A stretch of 64,000 nucleotides of DNA. Source: an uncultured Bulleidia sp. (GTDB lineage: Bacteria; Bacillota_I; Bacilli_A; Erysipelotrichales; Erysipelotrichaceae). Shown piece after piece: positions 8,701 to 16,384 of this stretch. The notes beneath the pieces are model-generated. The model made no database searches, was not told the origin of the DNA, and worked only from the letters and a program-made list of their open reading frames with translations. The position numbers and the translations under genes are program-made. The first letter of the stretch is position 1; each line of letters opens with the position of its first letter. The DNA lies in the NCBI GenBank assembly GCA_947087645.1, contig CAMUDN010000001.1, positions 62,001 through 126,000 on the forward strand, read 5' to 3'.

Positions 8701-9084
8701 AATCTTTGCGTCTTTGAATAATTCTTTTAAAGATCCATATCCATAAATATTACCTTCAAATCTTAAAGTTTTATTCTCTGTTTCATCTTTTTTAAAAATG
8801 TATTGTAAAGCTTTAAAATCATCTTTCTTATAAGAATAACTAATAACCCCTTCTTTAGCTCCCTTTTTTGGTCTAATAATTATTTCATTACCTTTTATTT
8901 CTGCTTCACAGCCTGCCATATTGCCAACCATTTCATCTGTTAAAACTTTATCTGGTGTATAATCATCTGTTTTTGCTTTTACTCTTGTTTCTAATATAGA
9001 TATTGGCAATAAACTAATTATCATTGCTAATAATACAATGAAAATCTGAAAATACTTTCGCCATAAGTTCTTATTTACAAACAT
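5752..9084 (-). CDS. BspA-like (DUF285) repeat surface protein with G5-like C-terminal repeats
   Basis: A 1110-residue secreted protein, probably an adhesin. An N-terminal signal/TM segment (about residues 10-35) is followed by a short unique region and eleven full 27-residue repeats of the form NLTSLEALKNWNVSNVTDM..MF..C, with degenerate copies at both ends; these are BspA-type leucine-rich-like repeats. After a linker come four repeats of about 80-90 residues, each beginning near KYEADE and containing DGLTKVGNK and NGDETITKIYEVNPDTG, resembling G5 or similar stalk domains. The C-terminus is a TM helix plus KKEKLN, the shape of a wall-sorted tail, but I see no LPxTG before it. The promoter contains an AT repeat tract. 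Binding partner unknown. Confidence 0.85.
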   Translation of the reverse strand: MFVNKNLWRKYFQIFIVLLAMIISLLPISILETRVKAKTDDYTPDKVLTDEMVGNMAGCEAEIKGNEIIIRPKKGAKEGVISYSYKKDDFKALQYIFKKDETENKTLRFEGNIYGYGSLKELFKDAKISSLGNINKFNVSNVTDMNHMFEDCTNLTSLEALKNWNVSNVTNMSGMFWVCSNLTSIEALKNWNVSNVTNMSGMFSNCNKITSLEALKDWNVSNVTDMNYMFYWCTNLTSIEALKNWNVSNVTDMGCMFEKCTNLTSLEALKNWNVSKVKDMGSMFRKCTNLTSLEALKNWDVSNVTNTVWMFLECTNLTSIEALKNWNVSNVTDMNYMFRECTNLTSIEALKNWNVSKVTDMKYMFYECKNITSLEALKNWNVSKVTDMKYMFYECKNITSLEALKNWNVSKVTDMKYMFEDCTNITSLEALKNWDVSNVTDMNNMFYRCDNLGKYNEIMDTLNTWNMSKVNNTENMFASIGEFLTLDKHKLILDFSNASIKKLSDDTFRKMYGILILNNKNLEYNDSLLENTFLTVTNNENYLNKDKDLKYYRDITLKYGDNKVKKISMPAVYDSKGSKDVYNIIKAEVDKKIKATINELKAEDPSLFLTGEYKNLSTLQEKTLALFGEYELKSQKKESETKVIKAKTKYEADETLPFNEKKVIKVAEDGQKKITITKTLKDGNWVQEGEPKEEIIKPVQDGLTKVGNKEVSTNGDETITKIYEVNPDTGALTNPKVVKKVVVRLETISAKMKYEADENLEYNTKQKVSDPENGQKRITIISTLTNDQLVEGKPTEEIVKPAKDGLTKVGNKKVVKNGDTTTIEKHEVDPNTGDLGKVISKEEIKLVTIKANMKYEADDNLTFNEKKVIKVAEDGQKEVTTKKTLKDGNWVQEGEPKEKVIKPAKDGLTKVGNKEVSTNGDETITKIYEVNPDTGALTNPRTHISRPIGSLVGSIKEVVIKANMKYEADETLPFGEKKVIKVAEDGKKKVQDTGKYVNGKWVKGTDIETIIKPVQDGLTKVGNKEVSTNGDETITKIYEVNPDTGALTNPKVTKTVKMARLVPAQHHHNNQQTMSHTVDTSDHYSLSYYGMFLSALSVLCLILFKKEKLN
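7740..8640 (-). repeat. Tandem 81-bp coding repeats in the surface gene
   Basis: About eleven 81-bp units encode the 27-residue DUF285 repeats. Two neighbouring units starting at 7861 and 7942 are essentially identical at DNA level, including silent positions, which indicates recent unequal recombination or slippage. Unit number is therefore likely to vary between strains. Confidence 0.85.
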
Positions 9085-9130
9085 GATTCACTTTCCCTCC
9101 TATATAATTTTTGATAATTCATATAATTAC

Positions 9131-9159
9131 AATATATATATATATATATATTAGGTCAA
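9131..9159 (-). promoter_or_regulatory. Promoter of the surface gene with an AT repeat as spacer
   Basis: On the - strand a TTGACC -35 box (9159-9154) is followed by an uninterrupted AT dinucleotide tract (9132-9151, ten units). A TATATT -10 box at the far end of the tract gives a 17-base spacer. The 5' leader would be about 40 bases, with AGGAGGG before the ATG. Gain or loss of AT units would change the -35/-10 spacing. Confidence 0.55.
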
Positions 9160-9211
9160 GAATATTTAAGTTGTAATATAAGAGATTTATATAATTATTA
9201 ATTAACTAAAT

Positions 9212-9242
9212 TATAAAAAGCCAGAAGAAATATCTTCTGGCT
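9212..9242 (-). terminator. Terminator of the LCP gene; copy 2 of the duplicated element
   Basis: AGCCAGAAGA pairs with TCTTCTGGCT and the - strand runs into TTTTTATAA. It is downstream of the leftward LCP gene and shares a perfect 30-base core with the terminator at 5675-5702. The rest of 9085-9319 holds only the surface-gene promoter and AT-rich sequence. Confidence 0.75.
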
Positions 9243-9319
9243 ATATTCATCTATTTTTAGATAAATACTACATATATGTATATTGTATAATACACTGATC
9301 GTCGTTCTAATCTTTTCTT

Positions 9320-11074
9320 TTACTTATTTTTTTTATCTTTATTTTTATTTTTATCTTTATCTTTATTTACTTCCGCATGTAAATTATCATTTTGTTTACT
9401 ATCAATTTTTGGTACTTTCAATTGAGTATCATTTTCTTTTTTTTCATTCTCTTTTACCGTATTTATTACTGGTCTTTTAGCTGTTTGTATTTTACTTTCA
9501 GCATATACTTCTTTTGAGATATCTGGTCTTTTATATGGCTTATTTATTGACCATTGCCAATATTCAGGAAATTTGATTTCTCTTTTTAAATCTAAATTTT
9601 CTTCATGAGCTTTACGAATATCATTAATTGATCCTTTATATAGTGGATAAATCCAAAGATCTAAGCCTAGTTGAGCATTATAAACTGTCGAACTATAACC
9701 AGTTATACGTGAACTATACATGTTAATAACTCCTGATGGATTTTGGCTATTATAAAAACGTCCTCCTTTTTGTTTTATATGACGTAAAAAAGATAACATT
9801 TGCTGTACACTTAAGTTAGTATTTAAATTATTACCAGCAGCATCTAACACCTTTAATAAGGTATTAATATCTTTTGATTCTGTCAATTTTTTCATAACTA
9901 AAGAAATTAATTCTTGCTGATGTCTTTGTCGAGCAAAATCACCATCTGGAAAAGCATGTCTTTCACGTACATAACCAAGTGCATCTTGACCTGATAAATG
10001 TTGTTGTCCTTTATGTAAATAATAAGCAACCAATTTATTTGTAGCAACATCCCATGATTGAGCAACAAATGTGGCTTCAACATTCATATCCACCCCACCA
10101 ATAGCATCAACTATTTGGATAACTGATGCAAAATTAAATTGTGCCGTATAATCAATTTTAATATTCGTTAAATTTTCTACTGTTTTAACCATACAAGCTT
10201 CACTATAAACATGAGCAGCATTTATTTTATCCCGAGCATTACGATTACAAGAAATAGGAACATAACTATCACGAGCAATCGAAGTCAAAATAACTTTCAT
10301 TGAAACTGGATTAATACTAGCTAAAATAATCGTATCTGCTAATCCTTCATTTTCACCTGTTAAAAGAACTGTAAATGGCTCTTTAGTAATATCTTTACTA
10401 ACAGCATTTTCTAGTCTTTTTGTTAAATTCTTCGAAAAACTAAAAATAATATGTGTTTTTTCTAATTTAGCAACTAATTTTTCATCATTACCAGCTTGTC
10501 CTTTATAATTTCCAGGCAAAATAGCTACATCAACTTTTTGTGTTATTAAAGCTGACAATAATTCTGTAATATTTTCATATTCTTGATAATCAACATTAAT
10601 TCCATCATTTATCAAACGCTCTTTACCTGCTGTAGATATATCAGTATTCACAACATAACCAACTTTATGATTGGCAATATCCTTTTCATCTTTCAATTTC
10701 TCTTTAGCTTCATCATAAACAACAAAAGCAACTTGTATATTACTTTCCAATGTATTATCTGTTATTTTATTTATATCATGATTAATTCTATTTAAAATTA
10801 ACGTTGAATAAAAAACAGCTACAATAATCATTGCCAAAATGATATTTGCTATAAAAATAAATTTAATATTTTGCTTATATATAAGTAAGATGACTATTAT
10901 ATCAATAAAAATAAGTAATAATATACAAAGTAAAATAGCTTTAACAAATAGATGCTGACTAATAACTGAAAAACGTGATGAATTAAATATCACATATACA
11001 AATAAGATATTTAAAAAAAGTAATAAGAAAGATAAAAGCCAGTAGCAAAAACATGATAATTCTTTATTTTTCAT
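9320..11074 (-). CDS. LytR-CpsA-Psr (LCP) family polymer ligase
   Basis: Membrane phosphotransferase expected to transfer a lipid-linked polymer (capsule or teichoic-type) to peptidoglycan. The 584 residues begin with three hydrophobic segments (roughly 10-30, 43-66, 70-95), then an extracellular alpha/beta region, then the LCP domain with LLTGENEG, ASINP, SIARDSYVPI and YVRERHAFPDGDFARQRHQQ. The conserved Arg and Asp residues that bind the pyrophosphate lie in these motifs. The tail is Lys/Asp/Asn-rich. It is the last gene of the capsule operon, 10 bases after the preceding gene, which supports a role in attaching that operon's product. AAGGGGGA is the ribosome-binding site. Confidence 0.88.
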   Translation of the reverse strand: MKNKELSCFCYWLLSFLLLFLNILFVYVIFNSSRFSVISQHLFVKAILLCILLLIFIDIIVILLIYKQNIKFIFIANIILAMIIVAVFYSTLILNRINHDINKITDNTLESNIQVAFVVYDEAKEKLKDEKDIANHKVGYVVNTDISTAGKERLINDGINVDYQEYENITELLSALITQKVDVAILPGNYKGQAGNDEKLVAKLEKTHIIFSFSKNLTKRLENAVSKDITKEPFTVLLTGENEGLADTIILASINPVSMKVILTSIARDSYVPISCNRNARDKINAAHVYSEACMVKTVENLTNIKIDYTAQFNFASVIQIVDAIGGVDMNVEATFVAQSWDVATNKLVAYYLHKGQQHLSGQDALGYVRERHAFPDGDFARQRHQQELISLVMKKLTESKDINTLLKVLDAAGNNLNTNLSVQQMLSFLRHIKQKGGRFYNSQNPSGVINMYSSRITGYSSTVYNAQLGLDLWIYPLYKGSINDIRKAHEENLDLKREIKFPEYWQWSINKPYKRPDISKEVYAESKIQTAKRPVINTVKENEKKENDTQLKVPKIDSKQNDNLHAEVNKDKDKNKNKDKKNK

Positions 11075-11084
11075 CCTGTCCCCC

Positions 11085-11759
11085 TTATTTACTTTCTACA
11101 GATGATATTTCCCAACGTTTTTGATGATCTACAATAATAAATTCTGCTGCATGCATCACTTCTGAACTATCCATTTGATGATTTTTATATGTCCACTTAG
11201 CATGAACTTGATAAGCATTGAAAGTAACCGTTGTTTTTTTATCATCATCTTTTTTTATTTCTAAAGATAAAGGACTTATTTCTTTTACTTCATCTATCAC
11301 AACATCTTCTACTTCCAATAATTCTTTATGACCATACTTCGATATAGCTGCATCAAAATCACGATAAAAACCATCTATACTGAATTGATAAAAATTCTTT
11401 TGCATATCAGTATAAATATAATTCATCCCACCAACATCATAATTACCATCTTTATTAGTCCAATTAAAATATTCACTAATAAAAGTTTTTACTAAAGATG
11501 ATGATATACCTGGCAAATCATTTTTTTTCACTGCTTCACTTAATTCAGCAAAGTATTTTTTATTTAAGGCGGTAGGATTATGACCTATTTTATAAACACT
11601 ATTTTCATTACTTGCATCTTGAAGTATAAAATTTTCTTCACCATCTTTATTAATTGTATAAACATGATATAAATTCCAAGTTAAAGCCAATATACTCATA
11701 GCACTACATAAAATAATTATTCTTACAATAACTTGATGAACTTTTATTTTGGTATTCAT
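11085..11759 (-). CDS. Membrane-anchored protein of unknown function in the capsule operon
   Basis: I do not recognise the family. The 224 residues start with one TM helix (about 11-33, RIIILCSAMSILALTW), leaving roughly 190 residues outside the cell. These look like a compact alpha/beta domain (YFNWTNKDGNYDVGGMNYIY, KTTVTFNAYQVHAKWTYKN, FIIVDHQKRWEISSV), similar in pattern to NTF2-like domains that end with a tryptophan-containing strand. It lies three bases after capE and just before the LCP ligase, so a role in polymer export or attachment is plausible but inferred. Confidence 0.7.
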   Translation of the reverse strand: MNTKIKVHQVIVRIIILCSAMSILALTWNLYHVYTINKDGEENFILQDASNENSVYKIGHNPTALNKKYFAELSEAVKKNDLPGISSSLVKTFISEYFNWTNKDGNYDVGGMNYIYTDMQKNFYQFSIDGFYRDFDAAISKYGHKELLEVEDVVIDEVKEISPLSLEIKKDDDKKTTVTFNAYQVHAKWTYKNHQMDSSEVMHAAEFIIVDHQKRWEISSVESK

Positions 11760-11762
11760 TCA

Positions 11763-12806
11763 CTAATTATCCTTTAATCTTTTTAATTCTTCCTGTATAT
11801 AATCAGTTGTTTTAATCTTAGCAATTGTTTCTTCAACATTTAATAGTTTTGTATTATGACTTGTATAAGATTCATTTGGTAAAACAATCTCACCATTAAC
11901 TACAAATTTATCATAATTTAAATCACGATTATCAGCTGCTACTCGATAGTATCCACCCATATCTTCTGATCTTACTCGTTCTTCTACGGTCATTAATGTT
12001 TCATAAAGCTTTTCACCATGTCTTGTACCAATAATACGTGTACCATAGTCACCAAATAAAGTTTGTACTGCCTTAGCTAAAACAGCAATTGTTGAAGCAT
12101 CAGATTTTTGAATAAATAAATCACCTGCTTGAGCATGATTAAAGGCAAACTTAACTAAGTCGACAGCTTCATCAAGATTCATCAAAAAACGTGTCATATC
12201 AGGATTAGTAATCGTAATTTCTTGTTTCGATTTAATCTGATCAACAAATAATGGAATTACGGATCCTCTTGAAGCCATAACATTACCATATCTTGTACAA
12301 CAAATAATAGTCCCTGTTTTTTCAAAAGCAATTCGGGCATTTGCAAAAATAACATGTTCCATCATAGCTTTAGAAATACCCATAGCATTAATTGGATAAG
12401 CAGCTTTATCTGTTGATAAACAAACTACTTTTTCAACTTTAGCTGTTATAGCAGCATGTAAAACATTATCTGTACCTTCAATATTTGTCCGCACAGCCTC
12501 CATTGGAAAAAATTCACAACTTGGCACTTGTTTCAAAGCAGCTGCATGAAAAATATAATTAACCCCTGTCATAGCATCATTCAATGCTTGTAGATCACGA
12601 ACATTGCCAATGTAAAATTTAACTTTTTTAGCTAAATCAGGATGTTTAGCCTGTAATTCATGTCTTAAATCATCTTGTTTTTTTTCATCACGAGAAAAAA
12701 TTCTAATCTGTCCAATATCACTATTTAAAAAGTGTTTTAAGACAGTTGTACCAAAGGAACCTGTTCCTCCTGTAATCATTAATACTTTATCTTTAAATTC
12801 TGACAT
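11763..12806 (-). CDS. capE: UDP-GlcNAc C4,6-dehydratase/C5-epimerase CapE (FnlA/WbjB)
   Basis: First enzyme of UDP-L-FucNAc synthesis: inverts C5 while dehydrating UDP-GlcNAc to a 4-keto-6-deoxy sugar. It is a short-chain dehydrogenase with the Rossmann motif GGTGSFG near the N-terminus and LSTDKAAYPINAMGISK, where Met stands in the place of the usual catalytic Tyr, as in this subfamily. Length is 347 aa. The neighbours CapF and CapG complete the pathway, which strongly supports the assignment over other dehydratases. Confidence 0.9.
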   Translation of the reverse strand: MSEFKDKVLMITGGTGSFGTTVLKHFLNSDIGQIRIFSRDEKKQDDLRHELQAKHPDLAKKVKFYIGNVRDLQALNDAMTGVNYIFHAAALKQVPSCEFFPMEAVRTNIEGTDNVLHAAITAKVEKVVCLSTDKAAYPINAMGISKAMMEHVIFANARIAFEKTGTIICCTRYGNVMASRGSVIPLFVDQIKSKQEITITNPDMTRFLMNLDEAVDLVKFAFNHAQAGDLFIQKSDASTIAVLAKAVQTLFGDYGTRIIGTRHGEKLYETLMTVEERVRSEDMGGYYRVAADNRDLNYDKFVVNGEIVLPNESYTSHNTKLLNVEETIAKIKTTDYIQEELKRLKDN

Positions 12807-12809
12807 AAG

Positions 12810-13973
12810 TTAATTGTCCTTTCTCCATACCATTCTATTTACTATATTAGTATAACTCTGAATAATTTTAATAACCTTAATTGCTACATTTTTATCGCTA
12901 TAATCCGGAACAGGTAATCCTAAATCATGATTTTCATTTGCTTTTACAGCTAATTCCACTGCATTTAATAATGATTTTTCATCAATTCCTGCCAAAATAA
13001 AGTCCGCTTTATCTAATGCTTCTGGTCGCTCTGTACTTGTTCTAATACATACAGCAGCTATAGGTTTACCAACACTTGTAAAAAAAGAACTTTCTTCAGG
13101 CAACGTACCACTATCCGAAACCACACAATAAGCATTTATCTGTAAATTATTGTAATCATGAAAACCTAATGGTGGATGAGCAATGATTCTTTTATCTAAT
13201 TTAAAATGCGAACTCTCTAATCGTTTTTTTGAACGTGGATGACAAGAATAAAGAATCGGCATATCATATTTCCTTGCTAATGAATTTACAGCATTAAAAA
13301 GAGATTGAAAATTTTTATCTGTTTCTATATTTTCTTCACGATGAGCGGATAGAAGAATATACTTCTTCTTTTCTAAACCTAATTTAACAAGAATGTTACT
13401 ATCTAATATCTTAGCATAATTTTGGCTTAAAACTTCTGCCATTGGAGAGCCTGTAACATAAGTCCTTTCTTTTGGTAAACCCGTATCAGCAAGATAACGG
13501 CGAGCATGTTCTGAATAAGCTAAATTAACATCTGATATGATATCAACTATACGACGATTCGTTTCTTCGGGTAAACATTCATCTTTACACCTATTCCCTG
13601 CTTCCATATGAAAAATAGGTATATGCAATCGTTTTGCTGAAATAGCACTTAGACAACTATTTGTATCACCTAAAATAAGCAAAGCATCCGGCTTAATCGC
13701 AAGCATTAATTCATAAGTTTTAGAAATAATATTACCAATTGTTTGCCCTAAATTAGCCCCAACTGCATTTAAATAAATTTCTGGATCAGCAATTTGTAAA
13801 TCTTTAAAAAATACACCATTTAAATTATAATCATAGTTTTGTCCTGTATGGGCTAAAAGAACATCAAAATATTGACGACTTTTTTTAATAACTTCACTCA
13901 AACGAATAATTTCTGGTCTTGTACCAACAATAATCAACAGTTTTAATTTACCATTATTTTTAAACTCTATCAT
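12810..13973 (-). CDS. capG: UDP-N-acetylglucosamine 2-epimerase-type enzyme CapG (FnlC/WbjD)
   Basis: A 387-residue member of the UDP-GlcNAc 2-epimerase fold (WecB-like). In this context it should convert UDP-N-acetyl-L-pneumosamine to UDP-L-FucNAc. Visible motifs are IVGTRPEIIRLSEVI near the N-terminus, HTGQNYD, GDTNSCLSA, HMEAGNRC, LLSAHREEN and SDSGTLPEE. Sequence alone would also allow a plain WecB/MnaA epimerase, but the adjacent capE and capF favour the FucNAc pathway. Confidence 0.87.
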   Translation of the reverse strand: MIEFKNNGKLKLLIIVGTRPEIIRLSEVIKKSRQYFDVLLAHTGQNYDYNLNGVFFKDLQIADPEIYLNAVGANLGQTIGNIISKTYELMLAIKPDALLILGDTNSCLSAISAKRLHIPIFHMEAGNRCKDECLPEETNRRIVDIISDVNLAYSEHARRYLADTGLPKERTYVTGSPMAEVLSQNYAKILDSNILVKLGLEKKKYILLSAHREENIETDKNFQSLFNAVNSLARKYDMPILYSCHPRSKKRLESSHFKLDKRIIAHPPLGFHDYNNLQINAYCVVSDSGTLPEESSFFTSVGKPIAAVCIRTSTERPEALDKADFILAGIDEKSLLNAVELAVKANENHDLGLPVPDYSDKNVAIKVIKIIQSYTNIVNRMVWRKDN

Positions 13974-13985
13974 ATCAATCTCTTT

Positions 13986-15179
13986 CTATACTTTTTCAAA
14001 ATATGTATCGGGATGTTCAGCATCAAAAAGTTCATTTGCCCACATCAATGTAATTAATGAATCATTCTTTGATAAATTAATAATATTATGTGTATATCCT
14101 GGTAACATATGAACTGCTTTTAAATCATCACCATTCACTTCAAATTCAAACAATTGATTGTCTGTAATCCTTCTTTCTTGAATTAAAGCATGCCCACTAA
14201 CTACCATAAAAAATTCCCACTTTGTATGATGCCAATGTTGCCCTTTTACAACTCCCGGTTTAGAAATATTAACCGCAAATTGACCACACTGGTTACTTTT
14301 CAAAAGTTCAGTAAAAGAACCACGATCATCTTTATGCATGCATAGCTGAATTACCACCTTATCTTTAGGTAAATAACTAAGATATGTTGAATATAATTTT
14401 TTATTAAAACTATCTTTTGGTATAGGTGGCATAATAAGCGACTTTCGCTGTTCTTTAAACTGATATAATAAATCAACAATATCTTTTAAATACATATCAT
14501 CAAAAATTGGCACATAACAATAACGCCCATTTTCTTGAGGTAAAGCTTCAACACCATCCCATTCGCATCGTGATGGATGTCCTTGCAAACAATTAAGTAG
14601 CTCATCAACAACATCATCAACATATGATAAACGAATCTTCGGATTACCATTAATTTGAATAGGTAAATCATTAGCTAAATTATGACAAAAAGTTGCAATT
14701 ACTGAATTATAATTAGGTCGACTCCACTTGCCATATAAATTGAAAAAACGATATACATAGACAGGAATATTCATTTCTTTACCATATGCTAAAAACAATT
14801 CTTCACCAGCTAATTTTGATTTACCATAATCACTACTACTATAACGTCCAATCAAAGATGCTTGAATACTACTACTTAAAACTATTGCTGCATGATTATT
14901 ATGTTTCTTTAAAATATCTAATAATTCTGAACTAAAGCCAAAATTACCTTGCATAAATTCAGCTTGTGTTTTCGGCCTGTTTACACCAGCTAAATGATAA
15001 ATAAAATCAGCCTTTGTACAATATTCAATTAAATCCTGATAACTACTACTTCGATCATACTCATATATTTCATCAATATCTAATTGACGTGTTTTATTTC
15101 GACCATCTTGAAATGTTTTTAAAGTTTGTACTAAATTTTGCCCTAAGAATCCTTTTGCTCCCGTCACCAAGATTTTCAT
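13986..15179 (-). CDS. capF: Bifunctional epimerase/reductase CapF (FnlB/WbjC)
   Basis: Second enzyme of UDP-L-FucNAc synthesis. It combines an N-terminal NAD(P)-dependent SDR reductase (VTGAKGFLGQNLV; YGKSKLAGE catalytic YxxxK) with a C-terminal cupin epimerase domain from about residue 280 (KGQHWHHTKWEFFMVVSG, which carries the metal-binding histidines). The 397-aa length matches CapF. Its ATG overlaps the TGA of the glycosyltransferase gene (ATGA), indicating coupled translation. Confidence 0.9.
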   Translation of the reverse strand: MKILVTGAKGFLGQNLVQTLKTFQDGRNKTRQLDIDEIYEYDRSSSYQDLIEYCTKADFIYHLAGVNRPKTQAEFMQGNFGFSSELLDILKKHNNHAAIVLSSSIQASLIGRYSSSDYGKSKLAGEELFLAYGKEMNIPVYVYRFFNLYGKWSRPNYNSVIATFCHNLANDLPIQINGNPKIRLSYVDDVVDELLNCLQGHPSRCEWDGVEALPQENGRYCYVPIFDDMYLKDIVDLLYQFKEQRKSLIMPPIPKDSFNKKLYSTYLSYLPKDKVVIQLCMHKDDRGSFTELLKSNQCGQFAVNISKPGVVKGQHWHHTKWEFFMVVSGHALIQERRITDNQLFEFEVNGDDLKAVHMLPGYTHNIINLSKNDSLITLMWANELFDAEHPDTYFEKV

Positions 15180-16372
15180 TTTTCTACCTCTTGTATCATT
15201 TCACTACATATTTCTTCAAATTGTGTTAATAATTTTTCTTTATTAAAATGTTGCTGATAATACTTTAAAGCATTTTTACCTTTTTGTTTAATTTCTGCAT
15301 CTTTTTTTAAAGACAAAATATTTTCCGCTAAATGATGAGCATTAGAAGCTTCACTACAATAGCCACAATTAGCAGCCTTGATTACTCTTTTTGTTTCACC
15401 ATTAATCGCACCAACTATTGGCTTAGCTGCTAACATATAAGATTGCATTTTAGCTGGTAATGTGTAATTTACTACTTCATTATCTTTCATTGTAATTAAA
15501 AAAGCATCTGCCAAATCATAAAAAGCCTTCAATTTATTTACTGGATAAAAACCATGGAACGTAATATTTTCTAATCCTTCTGCTAGCTTTTCGCATATTT
15601 GTCTATTTACCCCATCACCAACAACATGAAAATGAATGTCTTTGTACGAAATAAGTAATTTAGCTGCTTTTACAATTGTTTCACAATCAGATGCCGGACC
15701 AATATTACCAGCATAAACTAAATCAAACACTTGATTATTAATTACTTGTGTATGGGCATAATCATCTTCTGCATATTGAGGCCAATAATCCAAGCCATAA
15801 GTCTTAGCAGCCAATTTCAGCTCCGTTTCAAAATAGTCTTTAAAACTTTGAGATGTAATTAAAATACGATCAGCTTGTTGATAAGTATCTCGTGATAAAC
15901 GCCAAAAAAACTTATATGGCAAAGAGTTATAGCGAAAAGGACCCGCTGTAATTGAAATAGGCCATTGATCTAGACACAATAAAATAAATGGTATCTTCTG
16001 TCTTTTTTTTACTTCAATAGCTGGCCAAGCCATAGTTACCGGTGATGTTTGATAACAAAAAACAAGATCAAATTTTGTCTTTAATTTTTTAGCTTTATTT
16101 TTTGCTGCAATTGCAAACCAAAGATAATTTAAACCAAAACGCCATAAGCTTTTACCCCGACCAACAAGACTTGAACGAATAATATGAACAGAATTTATTA
16201 ACTGATCACGCTTTTCACCATGACGATAACCAGGATAAATAATACCTGATGGATAATTAGGCAAACCGGTTAAAACCGTAACCTCATGTCCTCTTTTAGC
16301 TAATGAAAAAGCTATATCATTGATCCGAAAACTTTCTGGATAAAAATGCTGTGAAACAATTAAAATTTTCAT
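15176..16372 (-). CDS. Family 4 glycosyltransferase, probable L-FucNAc transferase (WbuB-like)
   Basis: A 398-residue GT-B enzyme. The N-terminus (SQHFYPESFRINDIAFSLAKRGH, then GLPNYPSG) resembles WbuB-type transferases found with fnlABC in O-antigen loci, so addition of L-FucNAc to a lipid-linked acceptor is a reasonable inference. The donor-site region has VYAGNIGPASDCETIV and FHGFYPVNKLKAFYDLADAFLI. I use the ATG with AGGAGAAATAGTG upstream; a GTG one codon earlier is less likely. The acceptor cannot be read from sequence. Confidence 0.82.
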   Translation of the reverse strand: MKILIVSQHFYPESFRINDIAFSLAKRGHEVTVLTGLPNYPSGIIYPGYRHGEKRDQLINSVHIIRSSLVGRGKSLWRFGLNYLWFAIAAKNKAKKLKTKFDLVFCYQTSPVTMAWPAIEVKKRQKIPFILLCLDQWPISITAGPFRYNSLPYKFFWRLSRDTYQQADRILITSQSFKDYFETELKLAAKTYGLDYWPQYAEDDYAHTQVINNQVFDLVYAGNIGPASDCETIVKAAKLLISYKDIHFHVVGDGVNRQICEKLAEGLENITFHGFYPVNKLKAFYDLADAFLITMKDNEVVNYTLPAKMQSYMLAAKPIVGAINGETKRVIKAANCGYCSEASNAHHLAENILSLKKDAEIKQKGKNALKYYQQHFNKEKLLTQFEEICSEMIQEVEK

Positions 16373-16384
16373 CACTATTTCTCC

